64,000 nt of DNA from Betaproteobacteria bacterium MOLA814 (lineage in GTDB: Bacteria; Pseudomonadota; Gammaproteobacteria; Burkholderiales; Burkholderiaceae_C), in NCBI GenBank assembly GCA_000496475.1, contig AYMW01000001.1, positions 40,858-104,857 on the forward strand, written 5' to 3'. The translations under genes and the position numbers were made by a program. Every line of letters starts with the position of its first letter. The stretch's first letter is position 1. Of the stretch, positions 51,886 to 62,014 are shown in pieces. The notes under the pieces are model-generated. The model did not search any database, was not told the DNA's origin, and saw nothing but the letters and a program-made list of their open reading frames with translations.

Positions 51886-54632
51886 ACGTCTTGCGTCCAA
51901 AAGTCTTTGCGGCACAAGCCGCGTGCTGCGCAATGATTGCACACAGCGCCGTCTCCCAAAGCCGCTAAAGCGTGGCCTTGTTGAAGCCTTGTGATGTCGT
52001 TTATGACACCTGCAAGCACCTCATCGGTACCAGCCATGGTGTGCTCTTGCAGCACCAACTGCGTGGCGCCTTTGCCTCTAATCTCTTGTCCAGAAATATT
52101 CAGATAGGCCGTCTGTATGGCTTGCGTGTTGAGAGGGTCTTGCATCAACGCTGCATAAAACGCCAACTGGGTATCTTCAAGCGGCTCTGTGACCCGTTTG
52201 ATAGTTTTACTCAAACGCTCCGTTTTATAGTCCAACACCAGCGGCTCATCGCTGAGCCCGTGGCGATCAACGCGGTCGATAGTGCCAGTGATGGTGACCA
52301 CAGGGCTATGCCCGTTGTGCAGCACCCGCTCTTTTGGCTGCTCGGCTTGCACAAACACATAACCCTGCGCCTCATGCTGTGACAGCCACGCCAAATAACC
52401 GTCGCGCAGCTGTACCCAGTTGCCATCAAAAGGCATAAATTCTGCGGCTTCAAACCCCATGTCGTGGCGAACCTGCAAGGCAAGTTGGTCTATCAAATCG
52501 CTGTCAGCGCGGCTATCACTTCCCGAATTGTTCTGCCTCTGTTCATGAAAGAGTTGCAGCACTGTGTGCAGCCAATTGCCCATGTCACGAGGCCCCAGCG
52601 CCTCGTCTAACTCAGCACTCTCCCACAGCCGCATGCCTTGCATGGCAAAAAATTTATAGGGGCAATCACGCAGCGCTTGGTAGGCGCTAGCAGACACTCG
52701 GCTTGGGGTGTGCGCTTGCAATGTGGGTTGCGGCTTGGGGGTGGCTCGGCACGTTTGCAACGTACCAATGCGCGTATCAGTACCCGCATGCCAAGACCTT
52801 AGTTGATACCAAGGGCTAGACATATGCAGCGTATCTTGAGCCTGCGACAAGGCCAGCCAAGGCGCGATTTGCAGCGATTGATCACCATCGGCCTGTCGCC
52901 ACAACACATCTAAAACTGGCATGCCAGTGACCATGCACCATGCATCTAAAGCGGCCTGTGTTTGCGCAACTGGCATGGCGAGTCCTAAGACCTCAATCTG
53001 CGGCGGTGTCCATAAACCAATGTTGTTGACATAGGCGGGCATGTGCGTGGCATCGCAGCCGGCAACCACCACCGCGCCCACATCGCGTCCCAATAACTGC
53101 GCCATTGGCAGGGCAGACACTTCAAGACGGCCCACATAGTCTGGCTTATAGCTCCCGCCTTCAAGCCCAACACGCAGCCACGTCGTAAAAGTTTGCACTG
53201 ACATGCGTTGCCAAGTTGGGGCGAACGCCACAGACCAGGGCTGACAAGCGGTGACCAAGTCCGAAGGCAACGCCGAGTTGAATTGCACGTCTGGGTTTGC
53301 GCTCAACCACAGATCTATCAAGTCGGCGTCTAAGCGCATCATGCGCAGCACTTGTTGCGTTGCATCGTCGCCGTTCCACTGGTGCATCCAGCCTGTACCA
53401 ACCAACAACTGAAGCATGGCTTCGCGCCACGCGGTAGGTGTGCGTGTGGTTTGTGCCAAGGACAACCAAGAAGCCAACACGTCAGCAAAGTTAGTGCTGC
53501 CTAACAAGATGCCACAACGCGCCAAGGCTTGCAACGCTTGTGTCGCGCTGCGCAACTGTTGGTTGCGCAGCTGGTGCTCCCATGAAGTCAACTGGGCTTG
53601 CAGCTTCGGATCAAGCGTTAGCGGCAGCATTTTTATAAAGTCCAGCAACTGGTTGCTGCTTGCGTTGTCTCGGCTGGCTTGAAGCCAAGCCATCAACATA
53701 GCGGCAACAGGCGCTGTGGACAGCATCCAGCCTGTCTCATCGCGCCAATCAACACCAGCTGTTTGCAAAAGGGCATGGATGCGTTTGGTCAACAACCGGT
53801 CTTGCGCCACTATGGCTACCGGTACGCGTCCTGCTTGTAAATGCGCCAGTACGCAAGCCGCAGCTTGGCTGGCTTCATCCTGGGCGTTGTCGGCAGTGAA
53901 TATATAAGCCGCCTCCACTACCCCATTGGCAGGCGACAACGGCGACAACTCAAGCACCGTGTGGGCGCCAAACTGGTCGCGCCAATGGGTTACCAACGCT
54001 TGGCTAAGGCTGTCTGCTTGTAACCCAGGCAACACCGCCAGGGCAACACAACTGCGCTGCGCGTCAAGCTCCCACAGCACATCAGTGGCGTAAGAACTGG
54101 TGGCCGCCCAATTTAAGGCCATGGCAGCCAACAACGACTCCCACTTGTTAAAGCCGTCGCCTGTACCCAAGGCCAACGCTGCTTGCATGCGCTCTAACCA
54201 CGCACCGCGTTTGCATGGCTCTATGGCGCTGACCACCCCCCCCAAAGATTGGGCCGCACCAACCAGTTGAGGCGCCAACGTGTGCCGCCACTGTTGGTCA
54301 AGTCCTGGCAGCGCTATGCTGGCCAACAAGGCAGCACTGACCGCAGCATCGTGAACCGCGTCCATGCTCAAATCGTCTGGCGCTGGGGTAAACGACCCCA
54401 GCCTGTTGGCCCAGTTGCGCGTGGTTTCAAACCTAGGTACAAAACTGGTCGGGTAGGCATGAGCCCATGCTTGCTTGGCACCATTCATCAGCTGCGCAAA
54501 TGGCACCAACACCACCACCTCGCTAGGTTGCCAGCGACCTGTGCGCATCCATGCGTCCAGTTCGCCAAGCGGTTTATCCCACAGCCACAGACGCGGTTGT
54601 TGGGTGTTTTTGTCGGTAAACAGGTCACTCAT
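51882..54632 (-). CDS. addB: PD-(D/E)XK nuclease, AddB-like
   Basis: The protein has 916 residues. The N-terminal two thirds resembles an inactivated UvrD-type helicase fold. The nuclease motif is GTIDRVDRHGLSDEPLVLDY, continuing K-T-E. The Cys in ALRDCPYKFF plus CNHCAARGLC (C-x2-C-x5-C) form the iron-sulfur staple of AddB. It is shorter than the AddB of Bacillus (about 1160). It is the first gene of addB-addA and starts 115 bp from trxA, on the opposite strand. Confidence 0.88.
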   Translation of the reverse strand: MSDLFTDKNTQQPRLWLWDKPLGELDAWMRTGRWQPSEVVVLVPFAQLMNGAKQAWAHAYPTSFVPRFETTRNWANRLGSFTPAPDDLSMDAVHDAAVSAALLASIALPGLDQQWRHTLAPQLVGAAQSLGGVVSAIEPCKRGAWLERMQAALALGTGDGFNKWESLLAAMALNWAATSSYATDVLWELDAQRSCVALAVLPGLQADSLSQALVTHWRDQFGAHTVLELSPLSPANGVVEAAYIFTADNAQDEASQAAACVLAHLQAGRVPVAIVAQDRLLTKRIHALLQTAGVDWRDETGWMLSTAPVAAMLMAWLQASRDNASSNQLLDFIKMLPLTLDPKLQAQLTSWEHQLRNQQLRSATQALQALARCGILLGSTNFADVLASWLSLAQTTRTPTAWREAMLQLLVGTGWMHQWNGDDATQQVLRMMRLDADLIDLWLSANPDVQFNSALPSDLVTACQPWSVAFAPTWQRMSVQTFTTWLRVGLEGGSYKPDYVGRLEVSALPMAQLLGRDVGAVVVAGCDATHMPAYVNNIGLWTPPQIEVLGLAMPVAQTQAALDAWCMVTGMPVLDVLWRQADGDQSLQIAPWLALSQAQDTLHMSSPWYQLRSWHAGTDTRIGTLQTCRATPKPQPTLQAHTPSRVSASAYQALRDCPYKFFAMQGMRLWESAELDEALGPRDMGNWLHTVLQLFHEQRQNNSGSDSRADSDLIDQLALQVRHDMGFEAAEFMPFDGNWVQLRDGYLAWLSQHEAQGYVFVQAEQPKERVLHNGHSPVVTITGTIDRVDRHGLSDEPLVLDYKTERLSKTIKRVTEPLEDTQLAFYAALMQDPLNTQAIQTAYLNISGQEIRGKGATQLVLQEHTMAGTDEVLAGVINDITRLQQGHALAALGDGAVCNHCAARGLCRKDFWTQDV

Positions 54633-54747
54633 AAGGTCAGGGCTTCAATTAAGTGCGTAGGCGGTACTTGAAATGTCTGTTTCTGTCACAATTGTTAAAT
54701 TACTACACAGTAGTTCACACTTACAACAACTTCATAGGATTTTTACC

Positions 54748-55080
54748 ATGGCAAGCGAACTTATCAAACATGTCTCAGATGCCAGTTTTGAACAAGATGT
54801 GTTGAAGTCCACCAAGCCAGTCTTAGTCGATTTTTGGGCTGAATGGTGTGGACCTTGTAAAACCATTGCGCCTATTTTGGACGAAGTTGCCAGCACCTAC
54901 GAAGGCCAGCTAGAAATTGCCAAAATCAACGTCGATGACAACCGCACCGTACCAGCCCAATTTGGTATCCGCGGCATCCCTACACTCATGGTGTTTAAAG
55001 ATGGTCAGTTGGCAGCAACGAAAGTCGGCGCTCTAAGCAAAGCCCAGTTGGTTGAGTTTGTCAATGAGCAATTGGCCTAA
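54748..55080 (+). CDS. trxA: Thioredoxin 1
   Basis: The protein has 110 residues from ATG 54748, with the frame open upstream but without protein features. The active site is WCGPCK (C34, C37). Cis-Pro is in [13 protein letters not shown]. It is the general cytoplasmic disulfide reductase. It precedes rho by 456 bp, as in other Burkholderiales. Confidence 0.97.
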   Translation: MASELIKHVSDASFEQDVLKSTKPVLVDFWAEWCGPCKTIAPILDEVASTYEGQLEIAKINVDDNRTVPAQFGIRGIPTLMVFKDGQLAATKVGALSKAQLVEFVNEQLA

Positions 55081-55536
55081 AGCCATCTATAGTAATTAAC
55101 GGCTTATAAAGTTGCATCCTGGTTTAAATTTTTTTTACCAGATGTGTAAGACACCCTTTAAACACAGCAGCAGGTCAACAGCTTCATTAAAAATGGTCAT
55201 TTTGTAGTTGTGGTGGGCAGCTATCGCTGTGATCGTTAAGCAGCGGCTGCTTCCCACTTGTCTACCAACACCTTAACGGCTGCTATCAATTAGCCACAAT
55301 TTTTTAGTTTTGTACATTTGCGTGTCAATCAAGCCAAACTTGCTGATATGATCATTCCAAACCGCAATGTTCTGCCTTATCAGGCTGAACTCCAGTGCGA
55401 TGTTTGTTGAATCTACACCTCAACAAGGCCAACCCAACCTGCCGTTGGCCTCAACTTAACCTGCCAGCGCATTCGTCTCTAGCACCTACCCCCTCTTCTC
55501 TTACTGGTACTTACCTGCAACAGGTTTGATTTACAC
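55081..55536 (+). other. rho leader region, 456 bp
   Basis: No gene or RNA was recognised. A 15-bp inverted repeat (AAGCAGCGGCTGCTT, 55238-55252) and a long C/T-rich, G-poor stretch just before the rho start (about 55470-55510) are present. Such unstructured C-rich RNA is what Rho itself binds, so autoregulation by early termination is plausible. Confidence 0.45.
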
Positions 55537-56799
55537 ATGCACTTATCCGAATTAAAAGCCCTACACATTTCTGAAGTCCTAAAACAAGCGGACGAATTGG
55601 AAATTGAAAATACAGGCCGCATGCGCAAGCAAGAACTCATGTTTGCGATCATTAAAAAACGTGCCCGTGGCGGCGAGCAAGTATTTGCCGATGGTGTTTT
55701 AGAAGTGCTTCCCGACGGTTTTGGCTTTCTGCGTGCGCCAGACACGAGCTTTACGGCCAGCACCGATGATATTTATATTTCACCCAGCCAAATTCGCCGT
55801 TTCAACCTGCATACAGGCGACATGGTGGAAGGCGAGGTCCGAACCCCTAAGGACGGCGAGCGTTACTTTGCGTTGACCAAACTCGACAAAATCAACGCCT
55901 TGCCCCCAGAGGACAACAAGCACAAGATCATGTTCGAGAACTTGACGCCATTGTTCCCTAATGTACAAATGCACTTAGAGCGTGACATCAAGTCAGAAGA
56001 AAACATCACTGGGCGAATCATCGACATCATTGCGCCTATCGGTAAAGGCCAGCGAGCTTTGATAGTCGCGCCACCCAAAAGCGGTAAAACTGTGATGATG
56101 CAGCATATTGCGCACGCCATCACGTCCAACAACCCTGATGTGTCACTGATTGTCTTGCTGGTCGATGAACGCCCAGAAGAAGTTACAGAAATGCAGCGCA
56201 CTGTTAAAGGTGAGGTCATTGCGTCCACCTTCGATGAACCCGCTGCCCGCCACGTTCACGTGGCCGAAATGGTCATTGAGCGTGCCAAGCGGTTGGTTGA
56301 ACTAAAAAAAGACGTGGTGATTTTGCTGGACTCCATCACACGCTTGGCCCGCGCTTACAACAACGTGTTGCCTTCATCCGGCAAAGTTCTCTCGGGTGGT
56401 GTTGACTCCAATGCCTTGCAACGTCCCAAACGGTTTTTTGGCGCAGCGCGTAATATTGAAGAGGGTGGCTCACTGACCATCATCGCCACGGCCCTCATTG
56501 ACACGGGCAGTCGCATGGACGAAGTTATTTTTGAAGAATTCAAAGGAACAGGCAACTCTGAACTGCACCTTGACCGCCGTTTGTACGAGAAGCGCGTGTT
56601 CCCGTCTATTCAACTCAACAGAAGCGGCACACGCCGCGAGGAATTGTTACTGGCTCCAGAAATTCTGCAAAAAACCCGTATTTTGCGCCAGTTTATGTAC
56701 AACATGGACGAAGTCGAGTCTATGGAAATGGTGCTCAAAAGCATGAAGGCCACCAAGAACAACTCAGAGTTCTTTGACATGATGCGCCGTGGTGGCTAA
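55537..56799 (+). CDS. rho: Transcription termination factor Rho
   Basis: The protein has 420 residues. An N-terminal Rho-N domain ([20 protein letters not shown]) is followed by a cold-shock-like RNA-binding domain ([16 protein letters not shown]), a P-loop (APPKSGKT), [11 protein letters not shown] and a Q/R-loop region. It is a hexameric RNA helicase. Length and motifs are normal. Confidence 0.98.
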   Translation: MHLSELKALHISEVLKQADELEIENTGRMRKQELMFAIIKKRARGGEQVFADGVLEVLPDGFGFLRAPDTSFTASTDDIYISPSQIRRFNLHTGDMVEGEVRTPKDGERYFALTKLDKINALPPEDNKHKIMFENLTPLFPNVQMHLERDIKSEENITGRIIDIIAPIGKGQRALIVAPPKSGKTVMMQHIAHAITSNNPDVSLIVLLVDERPEEVTEMQRTVKGEVIASTFDEPAARHVHVAEMVIERAKRLVELKKDVVILLDSITRLARAYNNVLPSSGKVLSGGVDSNALQRPKRFFGAARNIEEGGSLTIIATALIDTGSRMDEVIFEEFKGTGNSELHLDRRLYEKRVFPSIQLNRSGTRREELLLAPEILQKTRILRQFMYNMDEVESMEMVLKSMKATKNNSEFFDMMRRGG

Positions 56800-56953
56800 G
56801 ACGCCTGATTTCATGCGATAATCCCAAGTTGTTTGAGAAGCCCGACTACGTGTAGTTGGACTGACCAGCTACACATTACTTTTAAACGAAAAGTGTGAGC
56901 CGCATGTTGCTCCTCAAGGCTGTCGTAACTGAACCATAGAAAAGAGATTCGCC

Positions 56954-57211
56954 ATGAAAGAAGGCATTCACCCAGAATACCGCGACGTTTGTTTTTTGGA
57001 CCAATCGAACGGATTCCAAATCATCACACGCTCAACAGCTACTGCTAGAGAAACCATCAAATTAGACGACGGCCGTGAAATGCCTTTGTTTAAATTAGAA
57101 ACATCTAGCGAATCTCACCCTTTCTACACTGGTACACAAAAAAGCGTGGACAGCATGGGTGGTCGTGTGGAGCGCTTCCGCAACCGCTACGCCAATCGCA
57201 CTGCCAAGTAA
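56954..57211 (+). CDS. rpmE2: 50S ribosomal protein L31 type B
   Basis: The protein has 85 residues ([20 protein letters not shown], then [20 protein letters not shown] and RFRNRYAN). The CxxC zinc motif of type A L31 is absent, so this is the zinc-free form. In many bacteria this form is expressed under zinc limitation; here it appears to be the housekeeping copy next to rho. A strong terminator follows. Confidence 0.95.
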   Translation: MKEGIHPEYRDVCFLDQSNGFQIITRSTATARETIKLDDGREMPLFKLETSSESHPFYTGTQKSVDSMGGRVERFRNRYANRTAK

Positions 57212-57266
57212 TTGGCTTTGCCGGGCTTGGTCCCCAGTTAACTCATCCATACAGATCAGTTATCCC

Positions 57267-57296
57267 AAAAACAGCCGGTTTCCACCGGCTGTTTTT
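57267..57296 (+). terminator. Rho-independent terminator after rpmE2
   Basis: ACAGCCGGT and ACCGGCTGT form a 9-bp stem with a 4-base loop, with A run before and T run after. Confidence 0.9.
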
Positions 57297-57371
57297 GTTT
57301 GTAAGGCAGCCTCTCCAGAATCTCACCAAGCACGGTCATGAGACGCCCCTTTTAAGCCAGTAACTTAACAC

Positions 57372-59105
57372 ATGAACATTCCGTCACCAGCCTTAGTCAC
57401 GCAATCGGCCGTTAGGCGCCTACCACGTTGGGCATTGGTGCTATTTTCTGTACTGTACGTGCTGCCGGGCTTTATTGGACGCGAATCATGGAAAGTGGCT
57501 GATGCTTCAGGTTTTGGGGTGATGCTATCCATTGCAAGAGGCGACAGTTTGTGGGCTGCTCCCAGCATTTTTGGCCAACTGCCAGATACCGCTGCCTTGC
57601 TACCTTACTGGTTGGGCGCCATAAGTATCCAGCTGTTTGCAATATTCGACCCAGAGTTTGCTGCACGTATCCCGTTTGCCATGCTGTTGGGGCTGACCAT
57701 GGCCGGTGTGTGGTACAGCGTTTACCAGCTGGCTCATCTGCCCATGGCACAGCCTGTTGTATTTGCATTTGGCGGCCAAGCGAAACGGCCTGATTACGCA
57801 AGGGCCATGGCTGATGCCGGTTTACTGATGCTGCTGGCTTGTTTGGGTTTGGCGCGCATGGGGCATGAGACAACCGCAGACCTCGCCAGCCTAGGCATGG
57901 TCTCACTGATGTTGTGGAGCGCCAGCGCTTGGATAGTGCCCAAGAACGTTAAAAAATGGCGTCCCATTGCGGCGTGGTTTGTCGGTGTTGTAGGCTTGGC
58001 CCTGAGTGGGCAAAGCCTGCTGGCTTCGCTACTGTCTGTCAGCGTTGGTGTGTATTTACTGCACATTGGACAAGCGCAGGTTAACGACAATGAAGCTGAC
58101 CAACACCCGCTTGCAAGCTCAAATTTTAAACACATGGCACGCTTGGCCGTCTTGGCTACAGCCGCTACGAGCGTGGCGCTGTACGCACTGCCCGACACCG
58201 TTTGGCAAGCCCACAACTACCAACTAACCGTCGAGTCAGCCCTCGGGTGGCAACGTTGGTTGAAGCTGTTGGTATGGTTCCTGTGGCCTGCTGGTCCGCT
58301 GGCGCTGTGGGCCTTGTGGCGGTGGCGCGCCCAATGGCGCTCTCCACATATTTGGCTGCCACTGTTGTTCAGCGCGATGACATTCATAACCGCCATGCTG
58401 TCCAGCCGTCCTGAGCGGGCGGTGTTGTTAACACTGCCGAGCCTAGCGGTATTGGCCAGTTTTGCACTGCCCACACTTAAGCGCCGCGCCAGCGCTTTAA
58501 TTGATTGGTTTGCGCTGTTATTTTTCAGCGGTGCGGGCTTCATTGTGTGGGTTGTATGGCTGGCTATGCACACAGGATTTCCGACACAACCAGCCGCCAA
58601 CGTGGCGCGTTTGGCGCCTGGTTTTGATCCGCAGTTTGCGGCTATCCCAACGCTGTTGGCACTGCTGGCCACAGGCATATGGCTGCGTCTTATTTGGTGG
58701 CGCTCACGGTCGGTGGTGCCCGCACTGTGGAAAAGCTTGGTTTTGTCCGCTGGGGGGAGCACCTTGTGCTGGTTGTTACTCATGACACTGTGGATGCCGC
58801 TGCTGGACCACGGTTTAAGCTATGGCCCCATGTCTAGAACTATTTCAAGCGTACTCAACAACGCTCAATGCGTCAGAACTATTGGGTTGAAGCAAGACCA
58901 GTTAACATCGCTTGCCTACCACGGCCGTTTGCAGGTGCACCCTGATGCATCGGGTCAAGACTGCGACTTTTTACTCGTCAGCAGCGCTGCTTATGCAAGC
59001 ATAGACAATGTCATCAGCTTGCCGCAATGGGCTTTGCTCAAGCAGGTGTGGCAACTCAACGAACGCTCAGAGATTATTTACATCTACCAACGCATTGGCA
59101 GTTGA
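57372..59105 (+). CDS. Membrane glycosyltransferase-like protein (PMT/ArnT-like)
   Basis: The protein has 577 residues with about 12 hydrophobic segments. The N-terminal region (LPGFIGRESWKVADASGFGV) carries the charged first loop seen in GT-C glycosyltransferases that use polyprenyl-phosphate sugars. The C-terminal part is a small periplasmic domain with two Cys residues. The substrate is unknown. The 3' end overlaps the convergent phoR gene by 39 bp. Confidence 0.7.
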   Translation: MNIPSPALVTQSAVRRLPRWALVLFSVLYVLPGFIGRESWKVADASGFGVMLSIARGDSLWAAPSIFGQLPDTAALLPYWLGAISIQLFAIFDPEFAARIPFAMLLGLTMAGVWYSVYQLAHLPMAQPVVFAFGGQAKRPDYARAMADAGLLMLLACLGLARMGHETTADLASLGMVSLMLWSASAWIVPKNVKKWRPIAAWFVGVVGLALSGQSLLASLLSVSVGVYLLHIGQAQVNDNEADQHPLASSNFKHMARLAVLATAATSVALYALPDTVWQAHNYQLTVESALGWQRWLKLLVWFLWPAGPLALWALWRWRAQWRSPHIWLPLLFSAMTFITAMLSSRPERAVLLTLPSLAVLASFALPTLKRRASALIDWFALLFFSGAGFIVWVVWLAMHTGFPTQPAANVARLAPGFDPQFAAIPTLLALLATGIWLRLIWWRSRSVVPALWKSLVLSAGGSTLCWLLLMTLWMPLLDHGLSYGPMSRTISSVLNNAQCVRTIGLKQDQLTSLAYHGRLQVHPDASGQDCDFLLVSSAAYASIDNVISLPQWALLKQVWQLNERSEIIYIYQRIGS

Positions 59106-60428
59106 GTTGGTACGGGGCTCGGTCAAACGGCAACGTTTAATGGGCAGACTGATGGTGAACGTGGAACCTTGCCCTACCAAGCTGTCAACCAGCAACTCAC
59201 CGCCATGACGCTGCGCAACGTGTTTAACAATCGCCAAACCTAAACCTGTGCCGCCTGTTTCGCGGGAACGGCTGCGGTCTACCCGGTAGAAACGCTCGGT
59301 CAAACGTGTCAAGTGTTCTGGCGAAATGCCAGGGCCAGTGTCGCGGACAACAAACTTAAGCGCATCCATTGACACCTCCCAGCCAGCACTGATCACACCC
59401 CCATTGGGGGTGTAACGCACAGCGTTGCTCAACAAGTTGCTTAACGCACTGGTCAACTCGCTGACGTTGCCAGTCAAGCTCACGCCAGCGGTTCCCAAGC
59501 TTTGCACAGTTTGGTTTTGCTTGCCCATCACGGTTGACAAGGCTTGCGCGTCTATCAACGCGTTTTCAAGGAGTTTGTCACCGTCACACCACTCGTGCCA
59601 GCTCGGCACTGGGCTTCCCTCTAAACGAGATAACGTGAGCAAGTCAGCGACCAACGTATCCATGCGGCTGGCCTGATGCGCCATCAGCCCCAAGTAATGG
59701 TGCTGCTCACTGGGTGTTAGGTTCAAAGACTGAAGTGTTTCGACAAAACCGCGAATGACAGTCAGGGGTGTGCGGATTTCGTGTGAGACGTTGGCCACAA
59801 AATCGCGTCGCATAGATTCCGCCCGCTTGAGCGCGGTGACATCATTGGTCAACATCAACAACCGATCGCGCCCATAGGGAAAAAACCGAATGGATATTTC
59901 AGCCATGGTATCGCCATTGACCACAAGTCCTGGTATCAATACAGATTTATCAAATTGACGCTGCTGCAAATAGTTGGCAAAACTGGGGTTGCGAACCAAG
60001 TTACGAATGTATTGACGCACATCACGTTGAGAGTCAATACCAAGGTGATCGGAGGCTGACTGATTGGCCCACTCAATGCGACCCAAATCGTCCAGTAAAA
60101 CAACACCATTAGGAGATGCTTGTATGGCAGATAAGAACTCGTCCAAACGGCGCTGACTGTCCTGTGTTTTACGTTGCAATCGTTTGAATGACTTGCGTGA
60201 GCGCTCAATAAAATCACCCCAAACACCCAACAGTTTGGGCGGGTTGTTGTATCGGCGTGACTGCAACCAACGTGCCACGCGAGCAGCGCGCACACCATCC
60301 CAAATCACCCATAGCACCACACCTGCAACAGGACCCACTACAGACGCCTGTGTGTGCAAACCCACCAGCCTAACCAGCAGCGAGCCTACAAGCACGGCCA
60401 ACAGCAACTCAATCAAACGCATAAACAT
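59067..60428 (-). CDS. phoR: Phosphate regulon sensor histidine kinase PhoR
   Basis: The protein has 453 residues. Two transmembrane segments (~5-45) precede a PAS domain (VLLDDLGRIEWANQSASDHL), the HisKA phospho-acceptor (FVANVSHEIRTPLTVIRGF) and the HATPase boxes (NLLSNAVRYTPNGG, DTGPGIS, GGTGLGLAIVKH). It senses phosphate status through PhoU/PstSCAB. It is the last gene of the leftward pst-pho cluster. Confidence 0.95.
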   Translation of the reverse strand: MFMRLIELLLAVLVGSLLVRLVGLHTQASVVGPVAGVVLWVIWDGVRAARVARWLQSRRYNNPPKLLGVWGDFIERSRKSFKRLQRKTQDSQRRLDEFLSAIQASPNGVVLLDDLGRIEWANQSASDHLGIDSQRDVRQYIRNLVRNPSFANYLQQRQFDKSVLIPGLVVNGDTMAEISIRFFPYGRDRLLMLTNDVTALKRAESMRRDFVANVSHEIRTPLTVIRGFVETLQSLNLTPSEQHHYLGLMAHQASRMDTLVADLLTLSRLEGSPVPSWHEWCDGDKLLENALIDAQALSTVMGKQNQTVQSLGTAGVSLTGNVSELTSALSNLLSNAVRYTPNGGVISAGWEVSMDALKFVVRDTGPGISPEHLTRLTERFYRVDRSRSRETGGTGLGLAIVKHVAQRHGGELLVDSLVGQGSTFTISLPIKRCRLTEPRTNSTANALVDVNNL

Positions 60429-60493
60429 GAGATGGATTATGCCTTCATAGCTCTACAGATTGGCGCTGACTTGGCAAGGATAGTTCACCATGA

Positions 60494-61201
60494 TCAAGTC
60501 TTTTTAGACAGAGTGGCCTGTGCCGTTAAGCGATAGCCTGCCCCGCGAACAGTCTCTACCGCGACGCCCCACTCACCCAAAGCCTCACGCAAGCGCTTGA
60601 CATGCACATCGACAGTGCGCTCCTCAATGGCGGTGTCATCGCCCCACACCTGGTCTAGCAGCTGCACACGTGAATGCACACGTTCAGCGTGTTTCATAAA
60701 ATGCGCCAACAGTTTGAACTCTGTCGGGCCAACTTTGACAGACTCACCGTCTACGCTGACGCGGTGACTAGACACGTCAAGGCTTATATGACCCACACGC
60801 AACAACTCAGCTGGCGCGCTGGGCGCATGTCGACGCAAGACAGCCCTCACCCTGGCTATGAGCTCTTGGGTAGAAAATGGCTTGGTCACGTAGTCATCGG
60901 CACCAGCGTTAAGACCCTGCACCTTGTCTTGCTCATCACCTTTGGCGGTCAGCAACACAATAGGCATATTGCGGGTCCGTTCGGCGGCGCGCCATTTGCG
61001 TGTCAGGCTCTCGCCACTTTGGCCGGGCAACATCCAATCAAGCAACACCACATCTGGCAGATGAGCGTCAATTTCTCGCTGCGCAGCAACACCTTCAAAT
61101 GCAATCACAGGCTCAAAACCGCTGTGGCGTAAGTTAACCGCAATCAACTCGGCAATAGAGGGCTCATCCTCCACCACCAACACTCTAGGCATATCGTTCA
61201 T
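60494..61201 (-). CDS. phoB: Phosphate regulon response regulator PhoB
   Basis: The protein has 235 residues. The receiver domain has acidic residues in VEDEPS, the phospho-acceptor Asp in VVLLDWMLPG, and Lys in YVTKPFSTQEL. The winged helix has TVDVHVKRLREALG and TVRGAGYRL. It activates the pho genes. It lies 65 bp before phoR and 109 bp after phoU, with a terminator-like hairpin in that gap. Confidence 0.95.
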   Translation of the reverse strand: MNDMPRVLVVEDEPSIAELIAVNLRHSGFEPVIAFEGVAAQREIDAHLPDVVLLDWMLPGQSGESLTRKWRAAERTRNMPIVLLTAKGDEQDKVQGLNAGADDYVTKPFSTQELIARVRAVLRRHAPSAPAELLRVGHISLDVSSHRVSVDGESVKVGPTEFKLLAHFMKHAERVHSRVQLLDQVWGDDTAIEERTVDVHVKRLREALGEWGVAVETVRGAGYRLTAQATLSKKT

Positions 61202-61280
61202 AAACTAATTGGGCACAAAACACCACGCGGTTTAACCTGCCGAAAACCAGCAAGACTGCGTCATGATTGAAAAAGAAAGG

Positions 61281-61303
61281 CAAGCACCAAAGGGGGGTGC
61301 TTG
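61281..61303 (-). terminator. Hairpin with T-rich tail between phoU and phoB
   Basis: On the minus strand, CAAGCACC and GGTGCTTG form an 8-bp stem, followed by CCTTTCTTTTTC. It lies directly after phoU and before phoB. It may cut transcription between the transport and regulator genes. Confidence 0.6.
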
Positions 61304-61310
61304 TAACGGC

Positions 61311-62012
61311 TTATTTGACCAGCGACTCGACGCTTTCTACAGAGGCGTGCCGCACGTCCTCACCCTTAACCACATAGATGGTTGATTCAGCGATGTTTTT
61401 GGCATGATCACCAACCCGCTCTATCGCCTTAGCCAAAAACAACAAATTGAGTGATGGCGATATGGTTCTGGCATCTTCCATGATGTAAGTCATCAATTTG
61501 CGTAAAAAGCCGTTGTATTCGCGGTCAATCAAGTCGTCTTCCTTGATGATGGTCAAGGCCATGTGAATATCTAAACGGGCAATGGCATCTAGCGACTTTC
61601 GCAGCAACTGAGACGCCAATTCGCTGGCTGTGTGCAACTCGGATATGGGCAAAGACCGCGCTTCACCGCTGGCGATGATAGATTTGACCATGCGCGCCAT
61701 TTTGGCCACCTCATCACCGGCGCGCTCTAAATTGTTCGTTGTACGAGACATGGCCATCAGCAGACGCAAGTCACGTGCAGTAGGCTGGCGCCTGCCAATG
61801 ATTGACGAGATATCACGGTCAAGCTCAAGCTCGAAGTTGTTCACGTCCACCTCGCGCTCAATCACAGCCTGGGCCACCTCACTGTCCATGTCGGACAGGG
61901 CTGTAATGGCATCGCGCAACTGAACCTCTACCAAACCGCCCATTTCCATGACGCGGGTGGAGATGGCATTTAGCTCTGTATCGAACTGGGATGAAATATG
62001 TTTTCCGCTCAT
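61311..62012 (-). CDS. phoU: Phosphate transport regulator PhoU
   Basis: The protein has 233 residues with two PhoU repeats of three helices (QFDTELNAISTRVMEMGGLV, then RDLRLLMAMSRTTNNLERAG, FLAKAIERVGDHAKNIAEST). The ExxRxGD-type metal-binding residues are kept in both. It links the Pst transporter to PhoR. ATG 62012 is preferred to TTG 62018; GGAAGG lies upstream inside the end of pstB. Confidence 0.95.
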   Translation of the reverse strand: MSGKHISSQFDTELNAISTRVMEMGGLVEVQLRDAITALSDMDSEVAQAVIEREVDVNNFELELDRDISSIIGRRQPTARDLRLLMAMSRTTNNLERAGDEVAKMARMVKSIIASGEARSLPISELHTASELASQLLRKSLDAIARLDIHMALTIIKEDDLIDREYNGFLRKLMTYIMEDARTISPSLNLLFLAKAIERVGDHAKNIAESTIYVVKGEDVRHASVESVESLVK

Positions 62013-62014
62013 GA

